9,928 nt of DNA. It comes from Actinomycetota bacterium (GTDB lineage: Bacteria > Actinomycetota > Actinomycetes > Nanopelagicales > Nanopelagicaceae). The position numbers and the translations under genes were made by a program. Positions 1 to 6,380 of this stretch are shown piece by piece. How positions within the stretch are numbered: position 1 is the first letter of the stretch; every line of letters starts with the position of its first letter. The stretch spans positions 1 to 9,928 of the forward strand of contig WLCY01000006.1 in NCBI GenBank assembly GCA_009705075.1, in the 5' to 3' direction. A model generated the notes under the pieces. The model saw nothing but the letters and a program-made list of their open reading frames with translations, made no database searches and was not told the DNA's origin.

Positions 1-368
1 CACGTATTTTGGATCCGCGTTACATCGGCGAGCACCACTTCCGTGTTGCTAACCGCGTGAAGCAAATCCTTCAGCGTTACAAGGATCTACAAGACATCAT
101 CGCAATTCTAGGTATCGATGAATTGTCTGAAGAGGATCGCATTCTTGTAGGACGCGCACGTCGTATCCAGCGCTTCTTGTCACAGAACACATTCGTGGCA
201 AAGGTCTTTACAGGTATCGATGGCTCATTCGTTCCGCTAACAGAAACAATCGCAGCATTTGAAGCACTTGCTGATGGAAAGTATGACCACGTTCCAGAAC
301 AAGCCTTCTTCATGTGCGGCGGCCTTGATGACGTTGAAAAGCGCGCAGCTGAATTGGCAAAGGCATAA
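1..368 (+). CDS. atpD: F1Fo ATP synthase subunit beta, C-terminal part (5' end outside window)
   Basis: This is the catalytic beta subunit of F1, which makes or hydrolyses ATP on the cytoplasmic side of the membrane. Only about the last 122 residues are present, reading in from the left edge (an [10 protein letters not shown] context is open from base 1). The Walker A/B nucleotide site lies upstream of the window. The retained part is the helical C-terminal domain and shows the exact DELSEED signature near nt 117-137, the lever that contacts the gamma subunit. It also shows the conserved RIQRFLSQ and F-V-x-K-V-F-T-G segments. The TAA stop is 6 bp before the atpC start, so the two are clearly one operon. 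Identity is essentially certain; the true start cannot be seen. Confidence 0.98.
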   Translation, partial: RILDPRYIGEHHFRVANRVKQILQRYKDLQDIIAILGIDELSEEDRILVGRARRIQRFLSQNTFVAKVFTGIDGSFVPLTETIAAFEALADGKYDHVPEQAFFMCGGLDDVEKRAAELAKA

Positions 369-374
369 CCCCAA

Positions 375-632
375 ATGTCTGCAAACTTAACTGTTGAAGT
401 TGTATCTCCGGAGAAGCGGGTCTGGTCTGGCGAGGCGAAAATGATTTCGGCTCGCACACTAGAAGGTGACATCGGTGTTTTGCCGGGTCACGCACCGCTT
501 CTTGGAGTACTTGTTGATGGACAGGTCAGCATCAAGGTCGCTGATGGAACAACACAAGAATTCAATGTTCACGGTGGTTTTATCTCTGTTTCAAATAACC
601 GGGTATCAATTCTCGGCGAATCAACTGATTAA
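375..632 (+). CDS. atpC: F1Fo ATP synthase subunit epsilon, short form lacking the C-terminal helical domain
   Basis: Epsilon sits in the central stalk of F1 with gamma. Its N-terminal beta-sandwich couples gamma to the c-ring, and its C-terminal helix pair normally inhibits ATP hydrolysis. At 85 residues the product covers only the beta-sandwich: V-E-V-V-S-P-E near residues 6-12, the G-x-x-G-V-L-P-G-H-A-P-L core near 32-43, and the final V-H-G-G-F-I-S-V strand near 65-72. It stops straight after the last strand. Typical family members are about 120-140 residues. The ATG follows atpD by 6 bp with no obvious Shine-Dalgarno, suggesting translational coupling. The next gene starts 32 bp after the stop, so the missing part was deleted and not merely frameshifted. 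Confidence 0.95.
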   Translation: MSANLTVEVVSPEKRVWSGEAKMISARTLEGDIGVLPGHAPLLGVLVDGQVSIKVADGTTQEFNVHGGFISVSNNRVSILGESTD

Positions 633-655
633 GTAATTTTTAATTCACATCAACT

Positions 656-661
656 AGGAGG
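656..661 (+). promoter_or_regulatory. Shine-Dalgarno AGGAGG of the antiporter gene
   Basis: A perfect AGGAGG lies 3 nt before the ATG at 665. It fixes the start of the antiporter gene. The core-to-start spacing is short but workable. It is one of only two textbook ribosome binding sites in the window, the other being that of murA. Confidence 0.8.
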
Positions 662-664
662 TTT

Positions 665-1810
665 ATGGCAAGCCCACTAGTTGAAACTGCGCCGCTAATT
701 TTGGATGTAGGTGTGGTTCTAACTGTTGCTGCCACTATGGGTTTTGTTGCCAGAAAATTCGGTTTACCAGCAGTTCTCGGCTATCTCTTAACAGGCTTAC
801 TAGTATCGCCATTTACTCCAGGCTTTGTAGCGGATAAAAATCAATTAGCGCTCTTAGCGGATATCGGTGTCGTGCTTCTGCTTTTTGAAGTTGGAATAGA
901 AATAGATTTACGCAGAATTGGTAAAGAACATAGATCAATACTTTGGGGCGTTCCTGCTCAAGTTGCAATTGGAGTCTTGATTGGCACCCCGGTTTTCCTA
1001 TGGCTGGATATCCCAATTTTGGGAGCACTTTTGTTGTCGCTATCTATAGCGATGTCATCAAGTGTAGTAATCGTAAACATTACGCGAAGCCCGCGAAGAA
1101 GGACTGACGCACTGACCGAAGAAGCGATGTTAGGTTGGTCTGTTGTTCAAGATGTTGTGGGTGTAACTCTCGCAGTCATAATTCTCACCGCATTTGGCGA
1201 AAGTGACAAACCACTTCCAGTCGCTATCGGTGGCATTTTTGGTTTTGCAGCCCTTGCATATATTTTTTCAAGACTTCTTCCAAAACTCATGCGAATGATT
1301 CGTTGGGAGAAAGATCTATTCTTGATTTATTCAGTCTCAATCGGATTGGTTCTAGCCGCTCTTGGCACCGTTGCGTTTGGAATTCCAATGGCACTTGCAG
1401 GGTTCATCGCTGGATTAGCAATAAATCAGAGTCAGGATACTGATGAGATCAGAAAGGCAATTCTTCCATTTAGGGATTTGTTTGCCGTCCTCTTCTTTGT
1501 CGTCATTGGTTCTCTGATACCACCTGACGAGCTCTCAAATTCCTGGCCTTTTGCGTTATTGGTTCTTACTATGATGATCGTTCTAAAAACTATCCCAACA
1601 GCGCTTTTGGCAAAACTCGGGAAGCTTAAAGTTAGACCGCTGCAGTTTGGCGTAGGAATAAGCCAAATCGGTGAGTTTTCTTTCGTTCTGGGAAGTATCG
1701 CATTCGCAGAAAATGCAATTACAGTTTCGCAATACACCGGTGTTTTAGTCGCTGTTGTTCTTTCTATCGTTTTCTCTACGATTCTGGTCCGCAAAGTTGG
1801 AAACTCTTAA
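665..1810 (+). CDS. CPA2-family cation/proton antiporter (KefB-like), membrane domain only
   Basis: This is a 381-residue integral membrane protein of the monovalent cation:proton antiporter-2 family, exchanging K+ or Na+ for H+ across the cytoplasmic membrane. Family marks seen are the G-Y-L-L-T-G-L-L helix (residues 39-46), the L-L-L-F-E-V-G-I-E-I-D-L-R-R segment (71-84), the S-S-S-V-V-I-V stretch (131-137), and a V-Q-D core with Asp163 at the expected ion site. Also present are L-A-G-F-I-A-G-L (244-251) and the G-I-S-Q-I-G-E-F-S-F-V motif (331-341). About 11-12 hydrophobic segments can be traced. It ends directly after the last helix, so the TrkA-N/RCK domain of true KefB/KefC is absent. 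It starts 32 bp after atpC on the same strand and may be cotranscribed with the ATP synthase, tying cation and proton exchange to bioenergetics. The transported ion cannot be told from sequence. Confidence 0.9.
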   Translation: MASPLVETAPLILDVGVVLTVAATMGFVARKFGLPAVLGYLLTGLLVSPFTPGFVADKNQLALLADIGVVLLLFEVGIEIDLRRIGKEHRSILWGVPAQVAIGVLIGTPVFLWLDIPILGALLLSLSIAMSSSVVIVNITRSPRRRTDALTEEAMLGWSVVQDVVGVTLAVIILTAFGESDKPLPVAIGGIFGFAALAYIFSRLLPKLMRMIRWEKDLFLIYSVSIGLVLAALGTVAFGIPMALAGFIAGLAINQSQDTDEIRKAILPFRDLFAVLFFVVIGSLIPPDELSNSWPFALLVLTMMIVLKTIPTALLAKLGKLKVRPLQFGVGISQIGEFSFVLGSIAFAENAITVSQYTGVLVAVVLSIVFSTILVRKVGNS

Positions 1811-1813
1811 GCA

Positions 1814-3085
1814 TTAAACGTGGCGCGTAACTTTTGCGCCAAGTGATTGCAGCGCTTCAACAAATCCCGGGTAGCCACGATCTACGTGGAAAGCATCCTC
1901 AACGGTTGTAATTCCTTCGCTAACTAAGCCTGCTAAAACCAAGCCGGCACCAGCACGAATATCGGTTGCTGCTACAGGCGCACCAGATAGCTGTTTTTTG
2001 CCTGCAATGGATGCGTGATGGCCATCGACATGGATGTCGGCGCCAAGTCTTTGCAGCTCACTTACGAACATGAAGCGACCTTCGAAGACGTTCTCAGTAA
2101 CAATTGAGTTTCCTTCTGCGATCGCATTCATTGTTATTACAAACGGTTGGAGATCTGTTGGGAAACCGGGATAGGGGAGCGTTGAGACATCAATCGCAAC
2201 GGGCCTTCTATCCATGTGGACGCGGAAGCCATCAGGTGTAGTTGTAATAATGGCGCCAGCCGCAACTAATTTATCGAGTGGAACTTCTAAATGTTCTGGC
2301 CTACCACCATGAATTGTTATGTCACCTTGAGTCATGACTGCAGCAAAGGCCCAAGTACCAGCAACAATGCGATCAGAGAGCGTGGCATGCCTTGTTGGCT
2401 TCAACTCTTTTACTCCGGTAATTGTTATGACTGGAGTGCCAAGGCCTTCAATTTTTGCTCCCATTGAGATTAGGAATTCACCAAGGTCAACTACATCAGG
2501 CTCACGTGCAGCGTTATCTATTGTTGTAATTCCTTTAGCAAGTACTGCAGCGGTCATAATATTTTCAGTAGCACCAACACTTGGAAAATCAAGTGATATC
2601 GCCGCCCCAGTCAATCCATTAGGTGCTGTCGCAATTACATAACCATGTTCTGAATGTGCTTCGGCCCCAAGATCAATTAAACCTTTGATGTGGAAATCGA
2701 TTCCGCGAGAACCAATTGCATCACCACCAGGAAGTGCGACCTCAACTTCACCAACGCGAGTTACGAGCGGACCTAAAACATTTATGGAGGCACGCATCTT
2801 ACGTACTAGATCGTAGTCAGCGCGGTGACCAGGGGTTTGGGGAACTAAGATTTTCATTTCGAGAGTTGCTCTGTCATAGGAACAAGTGCAGCCAAGTCTG
2901 GTTAGAAGCTCTTCCATAATATGAACATCAGCAATATCCGGAACATTCTCAATAGTTGTTTCGCCAACAGCGAGAAGGGATGCCGCCATTAATTTGAGAG
3001 CAGAATTTTTAGCACCATAGACCGTAACTTCGCCTACAAGTCGGGCGCCGCCAACAATTTGGAAGTATTCATTTGTATTTTCCAT
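1814..3085 (-). CDS. murA: UDP-N-acetylglucosamine 1-carboxyvinyltransferase, Cys-to-Asp active-site variant
   Basis: MurA transfers enolpyruvate from PEP to UDP-GlcNAc, the first committed step of peptidoglycan synthesis, in the cytoplasm. The 423-residue length is normal. Markers are G-A-K-N-S-A-L-K-L with Lys26-Asn27, the P-G-G-x-x-I-G-x-R loop at 119-127, P-T-D-L-Q with catalytic Asp311, and the late R-A-G-A-G-L segment with Arg377. The residue equal to E. coli Cys115 is Asp122 (codon at 2720-2722), as in Mycobacterium MurA, which predicts natural insensitivity to fosfomycin. The ATG at 3085 is chosen because GGAGGTGA sits 5 nt upstream and homologues begin near this point. The frame stays open 31 codons further but would run into the divergent adenosyltransferase gene. 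It converges on the antiporter gene with a 3-bp gap. Confidence 0.97.
   Translation of the reverse strand: MENTNEYFQIVGGARLVGEVTVYGAKNSALKLMAASLLAVGETTIENVPDIADVHIMEELLTRLGCTCSYDRATLEMKILVPQTPGHRADYDLVRKMRASINVLGPLVTRVGEVEVALPGGDAIGSRGIDFHIKGLIDLGAEAHSEHGYVIATAPNGLTGAAISLDFPSVGATENIMTAAVLAKGITTIDNAAREPDVVDLGEFLISMGAKIEGLGTPVITITGVKELKPTRHATLSDRIVAGTWAFAAVMTQGDITIHGGRPEHLEVPLDKLVAAGAIITTTPDGFRVHMDRRPVAIDVSTLPYPGFPTDLQPFVITMNAIAEGNSIVTENVFEGRFMFVSELQRLGADIHVDGHHASIAGKKQLSGAPVAATDIRAGAGLVLAGLVSEGITTVEDAFHVDRGYPGFVEALQSLGAKVTRHV
1821..1841. terminator. Weak candidate bidirectional hairpin at the murA/antiporter junction
   Basis: TGGCGC (1821-1826) and GCGCCA (1836-1841) form a perfect 6-bp stem with a 9-nt loop, inside the last codons of murA and just past the antiporter stop. 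Neither side is followed by a convincing T-tract; the minus-strand side has only a short TTT. It is the one GC-rich hairpin at a place where two transcripts must end. It may equally be chance within coding sequence. Confidence 0.25.
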
Positions 3086-3090
3086 AGCGA

Positions 3091-3098
3091 TCACCTCC
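3091..3098 (-). promoter_or_regulatory. Shine-Dalgarno GGAGGTGA of murA
   Basis: Read on the minus strand, GGAGGTGA matches the 16S rRNA anti-Shine-Dalgarno over eight bases and lies 5 nt before the ATG at 3085. It decides the murA start in favour of a 423-residue protein over a 454-residue one, and shows that murA has a leadered mRNA. Confidence 0.85.
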
Positions 3099-3128
3099 GG
3101 CTTCCTTGTTTCGAGTGGTCTAATCGTA

Positions 3129-3147
3129 GTGAGTGAATTAGGCTCAC
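3129..3147. repeat. Short inverted repeat GTGAG-N9-CTCAC between murA and pduO
   Basis: GTGAG at 3129-3133 and CTCAC at 3143-3147 are perfect 5-bp arms around 9 nt, in the 65-bp divergent spacer. The right arm overlaps the proposed -10 element of the plus-strand gene. It could be an operator for either gene. With 5-bp arms, chance is a real alternative. Confidence 0.25.
3139..3144 (+). promoter_or_regulatory. -10 element TAGGCT for leaderless transcription of the adenosyltransferase gene
   Basis: TAGGCT fits the actinobacterial TANNNT -10 pattern and ends exactly 6 nt before the ATG at 3151. Transcription would therefore start at the A of ATG. There is no Shine-Dalgarno in front of this gene, which agrees. 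I see no clear -35 at 16-18 nt spacing. Confidence 0.5.
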
Positions 3148-3150
3148 CCC

Positions 3151-3726
3151 ATGGTAAATCTAACGCGGATATATACAAAAACGGGCGATGATGGCACTAC
3201 CTCACTTGGGGATATGAGCCGAACTTCAAAGAACGATCCACGCCTTGAGGCATATGCAACTGTCGATGAAGCAAATTCTTCAATTGGCGTTGTTCTGGCA
3301 CTTGGCAAGATTTCCGACCCTCAGATAGTTAAGTTATTAATCCGTATTCAAAATGATTTATTTGATGTTGGCGCCGATCTATGCACCCCAGTAGTCGATG
3401 ATCCAAAGATTCCACCTCTTCGCGTTATCGAACCCCAAATAGCTTATTTGGAAGAGCAAATAGATCACTACAACTCAAGCCTTGAAGCGCTTCATAGCTT
3501 CGTTCTTCCATCAGGATCTCCTGCATCAGCGTTATTACATGTTGCCCGAACCGTTACTCGGCGTGCAGAGCGAAATGTTTGGCACGCTATTCATCAATTC
3601 GGTGGTGGAGTTAACTCGCTGACAGCTAAATATTTAAACCGACTATCAGATTTGCTCTTCGTACTTGCCCGTTATGAGAATAAGGCAGAGGGCGATGTGC
3701 TCTGGGTTCCTGGAGCTAATCGCTAA
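3151..3726 (+). CDS. pduO: Corrinoid (ATP:cob(I)alamin) adenosyltransferase, PduO type
   Basis: The enzyme moves the 5'-deoxyadenosyl group of ATP onto cob(I)alamin to make adenosylcobalamin, the radical cofactor of methylmalonyl-CoA mutase and B12-dependent ribonucleotide reductase. It is cytoplasmic and usually trimeric. At 191 residues it is full length. The N-terminal ATP-binding signature [11 protein letters not shown] spans residues 7-17. Helices carry R-T-V-T-R-R-A-E-R (133-141) and the conserved [14 protein letters not shown] (161-174). The start is set by the family N-terminus (L-T-R-I-Y-T-K-T-G) and the -10 element. Divergence from murA matches the Rv1314c-murA pair I recall in M. 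tuberculosis. Its stop overlaps the convergent secreted-protein gene by 4 bp. No cobalamin riboswitch is visible or could fit upstream. Confidence 0.95.
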   Translation: MVNLTRIYTKTGDDGTTSLGDMSRTSKNDPRLEAYATVDEANSSIGVVLALGKISDPQIVKLLIRIQNDLFDVGADLCTPVVDDPKIPPLRVIEPQIAYLEEQIDHYNSSLEALHSFVLPSGSPASALLHVARTVTRRAERNVWHAIHQFGGGVNSLTAKYLNRLSDLLFVLARYENKAEGDVLWVPGANR

Positions 3727-4331
3727 CTTCTTGTCGGGCTCTTTGTGTAAGTGTTGCTAGGAATCTTTCCAGTTGGACTGCCGGTTCGACAATTTGCCGT
3801 GTATGCACCGACCCCTAAACCATCGGCAATTGGTTCATCACTTACTAAAAGTATTGGCTTTATTGTTCTGGCTTTTGAACCAGCAACAAGGGTGATAAGC
3901 GAACCGTAGATGATTCGTTCTGTTGGATTATTCGGATCAATTCCTAATACATTCGAATTTACTTCCCACCAATCACATCCTGTTTCCGAGCCAACAAATA
4001 TGCCAAGACAAGCGGTTTTGTGACACTCAGCGATTAGCTTCATCTGAATGTATTTATTCTCAGAAGCGGCAATCAGCAGTTCTTTTGGTGTGGCAGTCTT
4101 GGCGTATAACTCGCCTTTCTTATCAAATCCTGGCGGCGGCCATTTAATTGGTGCTTTTGGTTTTAACTTTACTTTCTTCTTTTTCTTTGCAACAGCTTTC
4201 TTAACTACTGCTTTCTTAGCCACTTTGGCCTTTGTTGCTGTCGGCTTCGGAGTTGGTTTGGTTGTCGCCGCAACAGAAGAAGATGGAAGAAGCAGGCTGA
4301 GCGAGAGCGCTACGCCTAAAAGTTTTTTCAC
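3723..4331 (-). CDS. Secreted protein of unknown function with a lysine-rich linker and four cysteines
   Basis: I do not recognise this family. The 202-residue product starts M-K-K-L-L-G-V-A-L-S-L-S-L-L-L-P, a good Sec signal peptide with a likely cleavage after S-V-A at about residue 21. Residues 24-62 are a low-complexity Lys/Ala/Pro/Thr/Val stretch of strong positive charge. From about residue 63 there is a folded-looking domain with W-P-P-P-G-F, Cys103, Cys108, Cys119 and Cys181, and a C-D-W-W-E motif; the cysteines could form two disulfides outside the cell. The GTG at 4331 is preferred because it overlaps the permease TGA as GTGA and gives a clean signal peptide. A GTG at 4343 would add four residues. 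It is the last gene of an ABC-2 exporter cluster. It could be a cell-wall-binding protein or a partner of the exporter; neither is shown. Confidence 0.8.
   Translation of the reverse strand: MKKLLGVALSLSLLLPSSSVAATTKPTPKPTATKAKVAKKAVVKKAVAKKKKKVKLKPKAPIKWPPPGFDKKGELYAKTATPKELLIAASENKYIQMKLIAECHKTACLGIFVGSETGCDWWEVNSNVLGIDPNNPTERIIYGSLITLVAGSKARTIKPILLVSDEPIADGLGVGAYTANCRTGSPTGKIPSNTYTKSPTRS
4146..4262 (-). repeat. Low-complexity lysine/alanine-coding tract
   Basis: This tract encodes residues 24-62 of the secreted protein: a run of Thr-Lys-Pro units followed by Lys-Ala-Val units such as A-K-K-A-V-V-K-K-A-V-A-K-K, then a run of five lysines. It resembles histone H1 or HupB tails in composition, but it follows a signal peptide, so a DNA-binding role in the cytoplasm is unlikely. 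It more plausibly binds acidic wall polymers or acts as a spacer. Confidence 0.7.
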
Positions 4332-5119
4332 TTTTCTGACCACTTAAATGAGCGAAGAGCTAGGAAAGTTCCTGCGACTGCCCAGATGGCTAGAACAATT
4401 GCAATTCGCGAAACCTCCCAATTGCCAGCAACTTCTTGGGTGGCAAATCCCTCAGGGAGAAAGACCGAGCGCATTCCTTGGGTCAGCCACTTAAGTGGAA
4501 AGAGCGCAGCGAATTGCTGCATCCAGGAAGGTAGATCAGAGAAGACGAAGAAGACCCCGCTAAAAAACTGCAGAATTATGACAATCGGCGAGACTACTGC
4601 TGATGCTCCTCTGCCATTCTTTGGTACGGCAGAAAAAGCAATTCCTAAAATTGCAGAACAGATACTTCCAAGAAGAATAAGCCAGGCGAATCGCAACCAC
4701 TTATCAAATGTAGTTGGCATATTTAATCCGAAAAATGCAACCCCAAATATTAGTAGCGCAATTATCTGCACCGTCATTGCTGCGAAAACCATGATCATTT
4801 TTCCGATGAAGTAAGAGACAGGTGAGATTGGAGTACCGCGTAATCGCTTCAAAGTTCCGAAATCACGTTCTATCGGAATCATTATTGCCAATTGTTGGAA
4901 TCCTGTATTAACAAGTCCTGATGCAATCATTCCAGCGAGGAAATACTGGCTAAAAGTTACACCTGATGGGCCAACTTCTCCTTTGAAAACTGAACCAAAG
5001 ATAAAGAGCAAGATAACTGGGAAGAGCAGGGTGAATACAACAGATTCGCGCTGCCTCATAAATTGTTTAATCTCAAGACCGCCGCGAAGTAAACCTACCT
5101 TTAAGACGTTCGGTTTCAT
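4328..5119 (-). CDS. ABC-2 type exporter permease
   Basis: This 263-residue inner-membrane subunit is the permease of an ABC-2 exporter; two copies would form the pathway. Hydrophobic segments lie near residues 26-46, 58-80, 104-130, 143-165, 172-194 and 236-256, giving the usual six. The cytoplasmic E-R-x-x-G-T-L-K-R-L-R-G-T-P-I-S-P segment (84-100) is the coupling region typical of the family. The ATG at 5119 overlaps the ATPase stop as ATGA, and the gene's own TGA overlaps the start of the secreted-protein gene, so all three should be translated together. The substrate is unknown; relatives export drugs, lipids or polysaccharides. Confidence 0.93.
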   Translation of the reverse strand: MKPNVLKVGLLRGGLEIKQFMRQRESVVFTLLFPVILLFIFGSVFKGEVGPSGVTFSQYFLAGMIASGLVNTGFQQLAIMIPIERDFGTLKRLRGTPISPVSYFIGKMIMVFAAMTVQIIALLIFGVAFFGLNMPTTFDKWLRFAWLILLGSICSAILGIAFSAVPKNGRGASAVVSPIVIILQFFSGVFFVFSDLPSWMQQFAALFPLKWLTQGMRSVFLPEGFATQEVAGNWEVSRIAIVLAIWAVAGTFLALRSFKWSEK

Positions 5120-5985
5120 GATTTACCAATCATCTTTAAGTAAATATCTTCAAGTGATGGTCTTATCACTGTGAGTTCTGGAACCTCACCGCTGAAACGG
5201 GATGCAAGTTTTGCAACCTCTGCAGTAGGGGAGTCACTTTGAATCTCTTGGCGTGAGCCATTCTCAAACCAATTAATGCGAGCCTTTGCAGTATTGCGGC
5301 CACCAAGGTTTTCAGGAGTTGAAATTTCAATAATTTTTCCATCTACGATTACTGCAACTCGATCAGCAAGGGCTTCGGCTTCGTCCAGATAATGAGTTGT
5401 AAGCAGAATGGTTGTGCCCTCGGCTCGTAACTTACGAATTAAATCCCAGAAAGCTCGCCTTGCTTCTGGATCGAAACCGGTGGTGGGCTCATCTAAAAAT
5501 AAAATCTCTGGATTTCCAATGATTCCAAGAGCGACATCAAGTCGTCTGCGCTGGCCACCAGAAAGACTTTGAATTCTGGCGTTAGCTTTCTCATCTAATC
5601 CAACTTCATGGATTACTGACTCTGAATCTCTTGGATTTGAGTAATAATTTGCGAAGTGGTGAACAGTTTCAGATACTGATAAATCTTGCGAGTCATTTGT
5701 TGATTGCAAAACGATGCCAATCCGATTTCGCCAAGCCCAACTCTCAGAACCTAACTTCGCAGGATCCAGACCAAGAACCTTAACCTCGCCGCCATCGCGG
5801 TCGCGATAGCCCTCAAGGATTTCCACCGCTGTAGTTTTACCTGCGCCGTTTGGGCCGAGTATTGCGAAGATTTCGCCTACCTTTACCTCAAGGTCAATTC
5901 CATCGACGGCAATCTTTTTCCCACTGGCTTTGCTCTCATAAACTTTGGTGAGCCCTTGGACGGAAACTGCTAATTGATTTGCCAC
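5116..5985 (-). CDS. ABC-2 type exporter ATP-binding protein
   Basis: This 289-residue cytoplasmic ATPase drives the permease encoded just downstream. All catalytic motifs are intact: Walker A G-P-N-G-A-G-K-T (44-51), Q-loop Gln94, signature L-S-G-G-Q (141-145), Walker B I-L-F-L-D-E (161-166), and the switch histidine His198 in T-T-H-Y-L-D-E-A-E. The C-terminal 80 residues end in L-T-V-I-R-P-S-L-E-D-I-Y-L, the tail usual in DrrA-like ATPases. The start is GTG at 5985, with a weak AGGG about 10-15 nt upstream and a GATAAT element 26 nt upstream. It heads the three-gene cluster and diverges from the small CPGC-protein gene. Substrate specificity cannot be read from the ATPase. Confidence 0.95.
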   Translation of the reverse strand: MANQLAVSVQGLTKVYESKASGKKIAVDGIDLEVKVGEIFAILGPNGAGKTTAVEILEGYRDRDGGEVKVLGLDPAKLGSESWAWRNRIGIVLQSTNDSQDLSVSETVHHFANYYSNPRDSESVIHEVGLDEKANARIQSLSGGQRRRLDVALGIIGNPEILFLDEPTTGFDPEARRAFWDLIRKLRAEGTTILLTTHYLDEAEALADRVAVIVDGKIIEISTPENLGGRNTAKARINWFENGSRQEIQSDSPTAEVAKLASRFSGEVPELTVIRPSLEDIYLKMIGKS

Positions 5986-6011
5986 GTCAATATCTTGCCC
6001 TAAAAGTTGGG

Positions 6012-6017
6012 ATTATC
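6012..6017 (-). promoter_or_regulatory. Candidate -10 element GATAAT of the ABC exporter cluster
   Basis: On the minus strand GATAAT matches 5 of 6 bases of TATAAT and lies 26 nt before the GTG at 5985, giving a leader of about 20 nt that would contain the weak AGGGC ribosome site. No good -35 is seen at 17 nt spacing. An alternative is the weaker CAAGAT located 6 nt from the start. Confidence 0.35.
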
Positions 6018-6030
6018 GGAATGCACGCGA

Positions 6031-6036
6031 GAGAAT
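6031..6036 (+). promoter_or_regulatory. Weak candidate -10 element GAGAAT before the CPGC-protein gene
   Basis: GAGAAT ends exactly 6 nt before the GTG at 6043, the same placement as the TANNNT elements elsewhere in the window. It matches 4 of 6 bases of TATAAT but lacks the first T. The same hexamer stands at the same distance before the GTG at 9777. Confidence 0.25.
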
Positions 6037-6042
6037 ATGAGA

Positions 6043-6369
6043 GTGAGCCCCCGCAGAAACCATCCGAAAAGGTCCCAGAAGCGGGGCGGCAATGATGAGG
6101 AAGAGCGCGATATTTCGCTCTCATCAGGGGAGATGATTGAAGAGCATTCTGAAGGCGTCTATCGCGTTCGGAGAATTACGGGTTCAACTTCTACGAAACC
6201 ATATCGTTGTCCAGGATGCGATCAATTAATTCCCACTGCCACTCCGCACACCGTTGCGTGGTTAGAAGAGGATGTTGAATCCCGTAGACATTGGCACACA
6301 GTTTGTTGGACCAAACGAGGCGACCGAAAGCCAAGAACTTTAAGATCTAAAGGCGCGCCAAGATATTAA
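6043..6369 (+). CDS. Small conserved actinobacterial protein with a CPGC zinc-ribbon-like motif
   Basis: This 108-residue protein resembles a short family widely conserved in Actinobacteria and often labelled only 'ATP/GTP-binding protein', although I see no P-loop. The N-terminus is basic (S-P-R-R-N-H-P-K-R) and then acidic. A V-R-R-I-T-G-S motif (42-48) leads into Y-R-C-P-G-C (54-59), followed by H69, H83, H85 and C88 in R-R-H-W-H-T-x-C-W. This Cys/His set suits one zinc site, reminiscent of HNH or zinc-ribbon folds. The tail R-S-K-G-A-P-R-Y is basic. Nucleic-acid binding is a fair inference but not shown. The GTG at 6043 is chosen because family members, as I recall them, begin with S-P-R-R-N and because of the GAGAAT 6 nt upstream. 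The ATG at 6037 would add two residues. It diverges from the ABC cluster. Confidence 0.8.
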   Translation: MSPRRNHPKRSQKRGGNDEEERDISLSSGEMIEEHSEGVYRVRRITGSTSTKPYRCPGCDQLIPTATPHTVAWLEEDVESRRHWHTVCWTKRGDRKPRTLRSKGAPRY

Positions 6370-6380
6370 TGGGATTTGAA

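Noticed and set aside
600..664. Possible frameshift hiding the C-terminal domain of epsilon
   Set aside because: Only 32 bp separate the stop from the next gene start, far too short for the missing domain, and that start has a perfect ribosome site.
3086..3150. Cobalamin riboswitch upstream of the adenosyltransferase
   Set aside because: The spacer is 65 bp, much shorter than a cobalamin riboswitch, and the start seems leaderless.
3086..3178. Longer murA reading starting at 3178 (31 extra codons)
   Set aside because: It would overlap the divergent adenosyltransferase gene, has no family support, and the GGAGGTGA site points to 3085.
4048..4347. Plus-strand hydrophobic, phenylalanine-rich frame opposite the secreted protein
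   Set aside because: The Phe run is simply the reverse complement of the lysine codon tract (AAA/AAG) of the real gene.
6007..6042. TTG start at 6007 for the small CPGC protein
   Set aside because: No ribosome site, the extra residues do not look conserved, and this DNA is needed for the promoter of the ABC cluster.
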